64,000 nucleotides of DNA from JAKPAM01 sp047601745. GTDB taxonomy: Bacteria > Pseudomonadota > Gammaproteobacteria > Burkholderiales > Burkholderiaceae_E. Location of the stretch: assembly GCA_047601745.1 (NCBI GenBank), contig JASGIS010000001.1, positions 5,208,001-5,272,000 on the forward strand, given 5' to 3'. Below, in pieces: positions 24,155 to 31,897 of this stretch. Position 1 is the first letter of the stretch. Each line of letters starts with the position of its first letter. The notes beneath the pieces were generated by a model. The model had not been told where the DNA came from, made no database searches, and saw only the letters and a list, made by a program, of their open reading frames with translations. The position numbers and the translations under genes were made by a program.

Positions 24155-26737
24155 ATGACCGATGCGGTCGAAGACCGGCCGGCGCTGCTGCCCGCGCCGG
24201 CGATCCGCGACGCGCTGCTGGCGGCACGCGAGCGCGCCGCCGCGCAGTTCGAGCGCGACCACAAACCCGATACGCTGACGCGGCGATTGTCGGCCGCCAC
24301 CGACGCCGCGCTGCGCGCTTTATGGGCCGCCCACGACCTGAACGGCGGCCTGGTGCTGGCCGCCGTCGGCGGCTACGGCCGCGCCGAGCTGTTCCCGCAG
24401 TCGGACGTCGACCTGCTGATCGTCGTTCCGCTGAACATCGACGAGGCCGTGCGCGAACGGCTCGAGAACTTCATCGGCGCGTGCTGGGACATCGGCCTGC
24501 CGATCGGCCAGAGCGTGCGCACCGCCGACGAGTGCCTGGCCGAGGCGGCCGGCGACATCACGATCCAGACGAGCCTGCTGGACCTGCGCTGGCTGGCCGG
24601 CAGCCGTTCCGTGTACCGCCGGCTGCACGACCGGCTGCACGCGCAGCTCGATCCGGCGGCGTTCCACCAGGCCAAGATGCTCGAGCTGCGCCAGCGCCAC
24701 GTCCGCTTCGAGGACACGCCGTACAGCCTCGAGCCGAACGTCAAGGAGAGCCCGGGCGGGCTGCGCGACCTGCAGGTCGTGCGCTGGGTGTCGATGGCCG
24801 CCGGCCAGGGCGAGCGCTGGGCCGAGATGGTCCAGCACGGGCTGCTGACCGCCAGGGAGGCGACCGCCGTTCGCCGCAACGAGCGCACGATCAAGCGGAT
24901 CCGCGCGGCGCTGCACCTGTGCTCGAACCGCCGCGAGGATCGGCTGGTGTTCGACCTGCAGGCCCAGACCGCGCAGGGCATCGGCATCCACGGACAGTCG
25001 GCGCGCCGCGCGTCCGAGGAACTGATGCAGCGGTACTACGTCGCGGCCAAGTCCGTCGTCCAGTTCTCGACGCTGCTGCTCAAGGAGATCGAGACGCTGG
25101 TCCAGGGAACCTCGGACGTGCCGCCCGAGCCGATCGACGCCGAGTTCCAGAACGTCCAGGGCTCGCTGGACGTGCGCGACCTGGGCCTGTTCGAGCGCGA
25201 TCCGGCGGCGATCTTCCGGGCCATCCTGGTGATGGAGCGCTATTCGGCGCTGACCGGCATCACGCCGCGCACGCTGCGCGCGATCTGGCGCGCACGCACG
25301 CGGATCGACGCGCGCTTTCGCCGCCATCCGGCCAACCGGGCGCTGTTCCTGCAGATCCTCAAGCAGCCGCGCGGCATCACGCACGCGCTGCGACGGATGA
25401 ACCAGTGGTCGATCCTGGGCCGCTACCTGCCGCCGTTCCGCAAGATCGTCGGCCGGATGCAGCACGACCTGTTCCACGTCTATACGGTCGACCAGCACAT
25501 CCTGATGGTCGTGCGCAACCTGCGCCGCTTCACGATGCCCGAGCACGCGCACGAGTATCCGTTCTGCAGCCAGTTGATGGCCGGTTACGACAAGCCCTGG
25601 CTGCTGTACATCGTCGCGCTGTTCCACGACATCGCCAAGGGACGGGGCGGCGACCATTCGCAGCTGGGCCGGATCGACGTGCGCCGCTTCTGCGTCGATC
25701 ACCGGCTGGGCGCCGACGAGACCGCGCTGGCCGAGTTCCTGGTCGCCGAGCACCTGACGATGTCGTCGGTCGCGCAGAAGCAGGACCTGAGCGACCCGGC
25801 CGTCATCGACCGCTTCGCGCGGACCGTCGGCAGCGAGGAACGGCTGACGACGCTGTACCTGTTGACGGTGGCCGACATCCGCGGCACCAGCCCCAAGGTG
25901 TGGAACGCCTGGAAGGGCAAGCTGCTCGAGGACCTGTACCACGCGGCCAAGAGCGTGCTGACCGGCGAATCGCCGCGGACCAACCGGCGCATCGAGGCGC
26001 AGCGCACCGAGGCCACGCGGCTGCTGAACCTGAGCGCGATGGCCGAAGACCGCTACCGCGCGCTGTGGGCCAAGCTCGACACCGCGTACTTCCTGCGCAA
26101 CGACGCCAACGACATCGCCTGGCACGCGCGGATGCTCGGGCCGCAGGCGGCCACCGCCAAGCCGATCGTGCGGGCGCGGCTGGCGACGATCGGCGAGGGA
26201 TTCCAGGTCGTCGTCTATCTGCGCGACCAGAGCGATCTGTTCGCGCGGATCTGCGGCTATTTCGATCGCAAGAACCTGTCGGTGCTCGACGCCCAGATCT
26301 ACACGACGCGCGACGGCTACGCGCTGGACAGCTTCCTGATCACCGACCCGACGCAGTCGAACAGCTATCGCGACATCCTGGCGCTGGTCGAGGCCGAGCT
26401 GACCGAGACGCTGGCCACGCAGGCGCCGCTGACGCCGCCGGTGCGCGGACGCATCTCGCGGCGGTCCAAGTACTTCCCGATCCAGCCGCAGGTCGAGCTG
26501 CGGCCGGACGAGCGCGACCACCGCTACCAGTTGACGGTGACGGCCAACGACCGCACCGGCCTGCTGTACAGCATCGCGCTGGTGCTCAGCCAGCACGGCA
26601 TCAACCTGCACACGGCGCGCGTGACCACGCTCGGCGAGCGGGTCGAGGACGTGTTCCTGATCGACGGCCCGTCGCTGTCGAACCCGCGCCAGCAGCTCCA
26701 GCTCGAATCCGACCTGCTGGCGCAGCTCAAGGTCTGA
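24155..26737 (+). CDS. glnD: Bifunctional [protein-PII] uridylyltransferase/uridylyl-removing enzyme
   Basis: An 860-residue nitrogen sensor that uridylylates PII proteins when glutamine is low and removes UMP when it is high. Domains in order: nucleotidyltransferase with GGYGRAELFPQSDVDLL at residues 72-88; a PII-UTase helical domain; an HD hydrolase with LFHDIAKGRGGDHS near residues 490-502; and two C-terminal ACT domains (from FQVVVYLRDQSDLFARICG and from YQLTVTANDRTGLLYSIALV) that bind glutamine. All parts appear intact and length is standard. It is probably co-transcribed with map, its usual partner in beta- and gammaproteobacteria. Confidence 0.96.
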   Translation: MTDAVEDRPALLPAPAIRDALLAARERAAAQFERDHKPDTLTRRLSAATDAALRALWAAHDLNGGLVLAAVGGYGRAELFPQSDVDLLIVVPLNIDEAVRERLENFIGACWDIGLPIGQSVRTADECLAEAAGDITIQTSLLDLRWLAGSRSVYRRLHDRLHAQLDPAAFHQAKMLELRQRHVRFEDTPYSLEPNVKESPGGLRDLQVVRWVSMAAGQGERWAEMVQHGLLTAREATAVRRNERTIKRIRAALHLCSNRREDRLVFDLQAQTAQGIGIHGQSARRASEELMQRYYVAAKSVVQFSTLLLKEIETLVQGTSDVPPEPIDAEFQNVQGSLDVRDLGLFERDPAAIFRAILVMERYSALTGITPRTLRAIWRARTRIDARFRRHPANRALFLQILKQPRGITHALRRMNQWSILGRYLPPFRKIVGRMQHDLFHVYTVDQHILMVVRNLRRFTMPEHAHEYPFCSQLMAGYDKPWLLYIVALFHDIAKGRGGDHSQLGRIDVRRFCVDHRLGADETALAEFLVAEHLTMSSVAQKQDLSDPAVIDRFARTVGSEERLTTLYLLTVADIRGTSPKVWNAWKGKLLEDLYHAAKSVLTGESPRTNRRIEAQRTEATRLLNLSAMAEDRYRALWAKLDTAYFLRNDANDIAWHARMLGPQAATAKPIVRARLATIGEGFQVVVYLRDQSDLFARICGYFDRKNLSVLDAQIYTTRDGYALDSFLITDPTQSNSYRDILALVEAELTETLATQAPLTPPVRGRISRRSKYFPIQPQVELRPDERDHRYQLTVTANDRTGLLYSIALVLSQHGINLHTARVTTLGERVEDVFLIDGPSLSNPRQQLQLESDLLAQLKV

Positions 26738-26760
26738 CAGGCCGGGGCGGGAAACGGCGA

Positions 26761-26779
26761 GCGCCGCCGGCGGCGGCGC
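26761..26779 (+). terminator. GC-rich hairpin between glnD and the phosphorylase gene
   Basis: GCGCCGCC (26761-26768) and GGCGGCGC (26772-26779) form eight GC pairs with a three-base loop between two convergent stop codons. No U run follows, so it is a probable bidirectional hairpin terminator. Confidence 0.4.
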
Positions 26780-26789
26780 GTGGGCCAGG

Positions 26790-27524
26790 TCAGCGGACGA
26801 ACGCGGCCAGCAGCGCGCGCACGCGCGCCATCGCCTGATCCATGACCGGCCCGATCGACTCCAGCGAGATGCCGCTCTCGCTGTCGCCCTTGCCGGCCGC
26901 GTGGTTGACGACGACGGCCACGGCCGCGTACGGCAGATCGAGCTCGCGCGCCAGCGCCGCCTCGGGCATGTTGGTCATGCCGACCAGATCGCAACCGTCG
27001 CGCTGCAGCCGGCGGATCTCGGCGGCCGTCTCCAGCCGCGGCCCCTGCGTGCAGCCGTAGGTGCCGCCGTCGACGACGGCGATCGACTCGGCGCGGGCCG
27101 CGTCGAGCAGCCGGCCGCGCAGCCCGACGTCATAAGGATCGGTGAAATCGACGTGGCGCACCGGGTTCTCGGACCCCTCGAAATACGTGGACCGGCGCCC
27201 CCACGTGTAGTCGATGATCTGGTCGGGCACGACCAGCACGCCCGGACCGAAGTCGGCGCGGATGCCGCCGACCGTGGCCACCGAGACGATGCCGTCGACG
27301 CCCGCGCGCTTGAGCGCCCAGACGTTGGCGCGGTAGTTGATCTCGTGCGGCGCGATCGTATGGCCGTAGCCGTGCCGCGCGAGGAACACGATCGGCACGT
27401 GCTCGAGTTCGCCGAAGGTCAATGGGCCCGAAGGGTCGCCATAAGGCGTGCGCACAACCTCGCGCCGCTGATTGGCCAGGCCGGCCAGGCGGGCCAGTCC
27501 GCTGCCACCGATGATTGCGATCAT
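26790..27524 (-). CDS. S-methyl-5'-thioinosine / thioadenosine phosphorylase
   Basis: A 244-residue purine-nucleoside phosphorylase of the MTAP/MTIP family, which splits the methylthio-nucleoside left by polyamine and quorum-signal synthesis, using phosphate. Visible motifs are MIAIIGGSGLARL, FLARHGYGHTIAPHEINYRAN, SVATVGGIR and TQGPRLETAAEI. In true MTAP the adenine is recognised by a DxD-type segment near the C-terminus; here the equivalent stretch is VVVNHAAGKGDSE, like the methylthioinosine phosphorylase described in Pseudomonas, so inosine preference is my inference. It lies 16 bases after ligA on the same strand with a weak ribosome site. Confidence 0.85.
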   Translation of the reverse strand: MIAIIGGSGLARLAGLANQRREVVRTPYGDPSGPLTFGELEHVPIVFLARHGYGHTIAPHEINYRANVWALKRAGVDGIVSVATVGGIRADFGPGVLVVPDQIIDYTWGRRSTYFEGSENPVRHVDFTDPYDVGLRGRLLDAARAESIAVVDGGTYGCTQGPRLETAAEIRRLQRDGCDLVGMTNMPEAALARELDLPYAAVAVVVNHAAGKGDSESGISLESIGPVMDQAMARVRALLAAFVR

Positions 27525-27540
27525 GGGAAAAGGAGTTCCG

Positions 27541-30108
27541 TCACTGCGTGGAAGGAGGAGCGGCCTCGCCGGCGAGCAGGGCCAGCAGCCGTTGCTCGTC
27601 GATGATGGGCACGCCCAGTTCGGCCGCCTTGGCGAGCTTGCTGCCCGCCTCGTCGCCGGCGACGACGAAGTCGGTCTTGCGCGACACCGAGCCGGTCACC
27701 TTGCCGCCGGCGTCGCGGATCAACGCCGAAGCGTCGTCGCGGCTCATCGTCGGCAACGTGCCGGTCAGCACGAAGGTCTTGCCGGCCAGCGGCCGGCCGG
27801 CGGCCGCCGCCGCTCCACCGGCACCGGCGAGGGCTCCGACTCCCGCCTCGGCTCCGGCGTCGGCTCCGGCGTCGGCGTCGGCGTCGGCGTCGGACCGGGC
27901 GGATTCGGCCGGGCCGCCATCGGCCTGTGCAACGCCGGCGTGCGCAGCGCCGGGCTGCGCGACACCGGCAGCGCCTGGCTGCGCGACGCCGGCAGTGCCG
28001 GCAGCGTCGCCGGCCGTGTGACCGGATGGCGGCGAGGCACCGGCGGCCGCCCCCGGTCGGACCGCCGCGGCGCCGCCGCGGCGCGTCGCCGTCGTCCGGA
28101 CGCCGGCCGCTTTCAGTTCATCGAGCACGCGCCGGTTGTTCGGCTCGGCGAAGAAGCTGCTCAGGCTGTCGACGATCTCCGGCCCGATCCCTTCGAGCGG
28201 CACCGGTTCGAGCGGCTCGCCCTTGGTCCGCCGCCGCACGTTCGCCTTCTGCACCTGCAGCTTGCGCTCGAGCAGCGCGGCCCAGTCTTCGTCGACCAGC
28301 GCCTGCAGGTCCGGATACTCGCCGGCCAACTGGCGGGCGACTTCTTCGCCGACGTGGGGAATCCCCAGCGCGAACAGCAGGCGCGCGAGCCCGGCTTCGC
28401 GCGACGCGGCGATCGCGGCCAGCAGGTTGTCCGCCGACTTCTCGCCCATCCGCGTCAGGCCCAGCAGCGTCTCGCGCGACAACGCATACAGGTCGGCCGG
28501 CGTATGGACGAGGTCGCGTTCGACCAACTGCTCGACCAGCTTGTCGCCGAGCCCGTCGATGTCCATCGCGCGCCGCTGCGCGTAGTGCCACAGCGCCTGA
28601 CGACGCTGCGCCGCGCAGATCAGGCCGCCGACGCAGCGGGTGGCCGCCTGCCCGGCTTCGCGCGCGACCGCCGAGCCGCAGACCGGGCAGTGATCGGGCA
28701 TGTGGAACGGGACGGCGCCGTCGGGACGGCGCTCGGGCACGACGCGGACGATCTGCGGAATCACGTCGCCGGCGCGGCGCACGACCACGGTGTCGCCGAC
28801 GCGGATGTCCTTGCGGCGGATCTCGTCCTCATTGTGCAGCGTCGCGTTGCTGACCGTCGTGCCGCCGACGAACACCGGAGCCAGCCGCGCCACCGGCGTC
28901 AGCACGCCGGTGCGGCCGACCTGGATGTCGATCGCCGTCAGCGTCGACATCGCCTCCTCGGGCGGAAACTTGTGCGCGAGCGCGAAGCGCGGCGCGCGCG
29001 CGACGAAGCCCAGCCGCTGCTGGAAGCGCCGTTCGTCGACCTTGTAGACGACGCCGTCGATGTCGAACGGCAGCGACGGGCGCTGCGCGAGCACGTCGCG
29101 GTGGAAGGCCAGCAAGCCTTCGGCCCCGTGCACGGTGCGGCGCGGCTGGCCGACCGGAAACCCCAGGTCGGTCAGCCACTTGAGCAGCGCCGAATGCGTG
29201 GGCGGCTCGTCGGCGCCGATCAGTTCGCCGATCCCGTACGCGAAGAAGCGCAGCGGCCGGCTGGCCGTCAGGCGAGGATCGAGCTGGCGCAGGCTGCCGG
29301 CGGCGGCGTTGCGCGGATTGACGAACTCGCGTTCCTCGCGCTCGACCTGTCGCCGGTTCATCTGCGCGAAGTCGGCGCGGAACATCAGCACCTCGCCGCG
29401 CACCTCGATCACCTCGGGCACCAGCGTCGGCACGAAGCCGCCGAGCGACAGCGGAATCGATTTCAGCGTACGAATGTTCGGCGTGATGTCCTCGCCGCGC
29501 ACGCCGTCGCCGCGCGTGGCCGCCTGCACCAGGCGCCCGCTCTCGTAGCGCAGACTGACCGCGATCCCGTCGTACTTGAGCTCGACGTCATAAGCGACCG
29601 GCTCGTCGGCCGGCAGCCAGTCGCCGAGGCCTTCGCGCACGCGGCGATCGAAGGCCAGCACGTCGTCGTCGTCGAACGCATTGCCCAGCGACAGCATCGG
29701 CACGCGGTGCTCGACGAGGCCGAAACCCTCGGCCGGCGCCGCCCCGACCCGCTGGGTCGGCGATTCGGGCGTGACCAGGTCCGGATGCCGCGCCTCGAGC
29801 TCGACCAGTTGCCGGAACAGCCGGTCGTATTCGGCGTCGGGCACCGTCGGATCGTCGAGCACGTAGTACCGGTAACTGTGCTGATCCAACTCCGCGCGCA
29901 GGCGCCGCGCGAGCGCGCGGTCCGCATCACCGGCCGGCGATGCCGGAACGGGCGGCTCTACCGGCGGCTCTGCTGACGGCTCTACCGACGGCTCGACGGG
30001 CGGTTCGACAGGCGGCTCGGCCGGCGGTTCGACGGCCGGCGGTTCGACGGGCGGAGATCCGGCGGACGAATCCGGCGGGGGATCGGACGGAAGATCGGGA
30101 TCGGTCAC
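27541..30108 (-). CDS. ligA: NAD-dependent DNA ligase with repeat-rich N-terminal extension and linker
   Basis: An 855-residue LigA; most are about 670-690. It seals nicks during replication and repair. After a Pro/Glu-rich extension (residues 1-58) come the Ia domain (YRYYVLDDPTVPDAEYDRL), the adenylation domain with catalytic Lys178 in ELKYDGIAV, the OB fold, the four-cysteine zinc finger (CPVCGS, RCVGGLIC), the helix-hairpin-helix domain and a BRCT domain from about residue 770. Roughly 95 residues of Ala, Gly, Pro and Asp repeats (about 676-769) separate HhH from BRCT. The start is GTG at 30106-30108 with no clear ribosome site. It follows zipA. Confidence 0.93.
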   Translation of the reverse strand: MTDPDLPSDPPPDSSAGSPPVEPPAVEPPAEPPVEPPVEPSVEPSAEPPVEPPVPASPAGDADRALARRLRAELDQHSYRYYVLDDPTVPDAEYDRLFRQLVELEARHPDLVTPESPTQRVGAAPAEGFGLVEHRVPMLSLGNAFDDDDVLAFDRRVREGLGDWLPADEPVAYDVELKYDGIAVSLRYESGRLVQAATRGDGVRGEDITPNIRTLKSIPLSLGGFVPTLVPEVIEVRGEVLMFRADFAQMNRRQVEREEREFVNPRNAAAGSLRQLDPRLTASRPLRFFAYGIGELIGADEPPTHSALLKWLTDLGFPVGQPRRTVHGAEGLLAFHRDVLAQRPSLPFDIDGVVYKVDERRFQQRLGFVARAPRFALAHKFPPEEAMSTLTAIDIQVGRTGVLTPVARLAPVFVGGTTVSNATLHNEDEIRRKDIRVGDTVVVRRAGDVIPQIVRVVPERRPDGAVPFHMPDHCPVCGSAVAREAGQAATRCVGGLICAAQRRQALWHYAQRRAMDIDGLGDKLVEQLVERDLVHTPADLYALSRETLLGLTRMGEKSADNLLAAIAASREAGLARLLFALGIPHVGEEVARQLAGEYPDLQALVDEDWAALLERKLQVQKANVRRRTKGEPLEPVPLEGIGPEIVDSLSSFFAEPNNRRVLDELKAAGVRTTATRRGGAAAVRPGAAAGASPPSGHTAGDAAGTAGVAQPGAAGVAQPGAAHAGVAQADGGPAESARSDADADADAGADAGAEAGVGALAGAGGAAAAAGRPLAGKTFVLTGTLPTMSRDDASALIRDAGGKVTGSVSRKTDFVVAGDEAGSKLAKAAELGVPIIDEQRLLALLAGEAAPPSTQ
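27800..28075 (-). repeat. In-frame repeat tract forming the HhH-BRCT linker of LigA
   Basis: The tract contains GGCGTC-type hexanucleotide runs (around 27850-27900) that read as Asp-Ala and Gly-Ala, and longer near-repeats that encode GVAQPGAA twice. It keeps the frame open throughout and has no counterpart in typical LigA proteins. Confidence 0.7.
29935..30075 (-). repeat. In-frame Pro-Glu repeat tract at the LigA N-terminus
   Basis: Units of CGGCGGTTCGAC-like DNA repeat imperfectly and encode tandem EPPVEPPAEPSVEPS segments before the conserved Ia domain. Period is 9-15 bases. The region may be disordered. Confidence 0.7.
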
Positions 30109-30160
30109 GGTCGGCGATGCTCGGTCTGGCGACGGCGGGGCCGCACAGCCTACTAGGCCC

Positions 30161-31813
30161 TCAGTTGAACAGGCGCAGCGCCAGCGGCGAACCGGCCGGG
30201 AAGCCGGCCTGTTCGAGCGCGCCGGTCCGCGCCACGATCTGCTCGCCGATCTGCTCGAGCGCCTGGTCGGCCAGCGGACGGCCTTCGTCGTCGACCAGCG
30301 AGCCCTGCAGCCGCACGGCGGTGATCTTCGCGCACTCGACCAGCGCCGGCCACGGCTGCAGCGCCGCCGGCGCGCGCGGCACGTCGAGCAGGAACGTGAT
30401 GCGGTTCGGCTGCTCGACCTGCGACACCGAGAACAGCACTTCTCCGGCCGGCCCGAGCCGCGCGTAGCGATTGCTGCCGCGTTCGACCAGACGCTGCTCG
30501 CGGGCCAGCCGTTCGAGGTCGCTCGGGCTCAGCGGCTGGCCGGCGTCGACGTTCATGCCGACCTGGGCGTCCAGCTCGATGCACGCGTCGTCGAGCGCGC
30601 GCGCCTTCTCGAGCACCGGCTTCATCTCCGGCAGCCTGGCCGATGCCGACAACTGCGTGACCAGCGTGCCCAGGCCGTTCGTGAACTCGGCGAACTCCAT
30701 CGCGTTCAACGGCCCGTGGCGGTTGGCCAGCAGCACGCCGACGCGTATCAGCCCATACGAGGTCGACGGCTGCCCGGGCGCGATCGGCACCCACGCGGCG
30801 AGCCCCTGCGACGCGTACCAGCCCTCGAACAGCACGGGTTTGGCACCGACGCGACGCAGCGACTGGCTCAGGCCGATCAGGCGATCGGACGGATACGGAT
30901 GCGCGAGCCGGACCTCGACGATGCAGTCGGTGACCGGGTTGAGCACGGCCGGCGCCAGCGGCCCCGGCGCACGGTCCTGCGCCGCGGACCGTGCGGTCGC
31001 GGACGCCCCCGATCCCGATCCCGGCGGCGTGCGGCGCGCGGCGCCGCCGCGGTCGGTGCCGGCGACGATGCCGGTGAGGTCGCCCGACGCGGAAGGCGCA
31101 TGCGATGTAGGCGATGTAGGCGATGTAGGCGGCGGCGGCGGCGACGACGGCGACGCGGGCGTCGGCGCACCAGACAGGCCGGACAGCCCAGATAGACCGG
31201 ATAGTCCGGATAACCCCGATAGGCCGGACAAACCGGGCAACCCGGACGGATCGGCGTTAGCCGCTCGCGTGCTCGACGGATCGACGCGGGCGAGGCCGTC
31301 ACCGGCCGGCCGGCGGCTCGTATCTGCCGCGGCATCCGGGGGCGGGCCATCCGACCCGGCGACGCCGGCAGGCCGGGTCACCGCAGCCGACGCGGCACCG
31401 GCACCGGCACCGGCACCGGCGGCGGATGCGGATGCCGAGGCGGATGCCGATGCAGCAGCAGCGGAAGCCGGGTCCGACGAAGCGCCCGGCGCCGCGGCGC
31501 TTCGATCCGGCGTCGGCTCGACGATCTTCTCGATGTTCGTGATCCGGGCCATCTCGTCGGGCAGCGAATCCGGGTCGTCGACGTCGGCCAGTTCGCCGGC
31601 TTCGCCGTGCAAAGGCAGATCCAGCGTACCGAGCGTGGGTTCGGCGCGCTGCAGCCCGGGTATCGACGCGGCCACCGAGGCCTCGTCGCCGGCGCGCGGC
31701 TTGCCGCCGTCGCGCGGCGGCGCGGTGCGCCGATACTGCACCAGGTTGTAGACGCCGACGCCGGCCAGCACGGCCACCACCAGAACGATCAGGGTCGTCG
31801 ACAGCGTACTCAT
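30161..31813 (-). CDS. zipA: ZipA-like cell division protein with a long disordered linker
   Basis: A 550-residue protein with an N-terminal membrane helix (STLSTTLIVLVVAVLAGVGVYNLVQYRR), a short basic stretch, a disordered Ala/Ser/Pro/Gly linker of some 220 residues, and a C-terminal ZipA FtsZ-binding-like domain from about residue 305 (LNPVTDCIVEVRLAHPYPSDRL to the end). ZipA anchors FtsZ to the membrane during division. Linker repeats include Gly-Leu-Ser units and Pro-Thr-Ser units. AAGG lies before the ATG. The smc-zipA-ligA order is shared with other betaproteobacteria, where this protein is usually annotated as ZipA C-terminal domain protein; true functional equivalence to ZipA is inferred. 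Confidence 0.82.
   Translation of the reverse strand: MSTLSTTLIVLVVAVLAGVGVYNLVQYRRTAPPRDGGKPRAGDEASVAASIPGLQRAEPTLGTLDLPLHGEAGELADVDDPDSLPDEMARITNIEKIVEPTPDRSAAAPGASSDPASAAAASASASASASAAGAGAGAGAASAAVTRPAGVAGSDGPPPDAAADTSRRPAGDGLARVDPSSTRAANADPSGLPGLSGLSGLSGLSGLSGLSGLSGAPTPASPSSPPPPPTSPTSPTSHAPSASGDLTGIVAGTDRGGAARRTPPGSGSGASATARSAAQDRAPGPLAPAVLNPVTDCIVEVRLAHPYPSDRLIGLSQSLRRVGAKPVLFEGWYASQGLAAWVPIAPGQPSTSYGLIRVGVLLANRHGPLNAMEFAEFTNGLGTLVTQLSASARLPEMKPVLEKARALDDACIELDAQVGMNVDAGQPLSPSDLERLAREQRLVERGSNRYARLGPAGEVLFSVSQVEQPNRITFLLDVPRAPAALQPWPALVECAKITAVRLQGSLVDDEGRPLADQALEQIGEQIVARTGALEQAGFPAGSPLALRLFN
31169..31243 (-). repeat. 9-bp repeat encoding Gly-Leu-Ser units in zipA
   Basis: About eight nonanucleotide units read Gly-Leu-Ser/Pro in the linker. 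The codons for leucine and serine vary between units (CTA, CTG, TTA, TTG; TCC, TCT, TCG), so the repeat has aged while the peptide stayed the same. Nearby, three 9-bp GATGTAGGC units at about 31104-31130 encode Pro-Thr-Ser. Confidence 0.8.
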
Positions 31814-31897
31814 CAGTGTTGCCTTCGTCAGGTCCTGCTTGGGGTTGTCGTCAGCGGGTCGTCGTCGATGCCGCGCCCGGGCGGGCGCGATCCTCGC

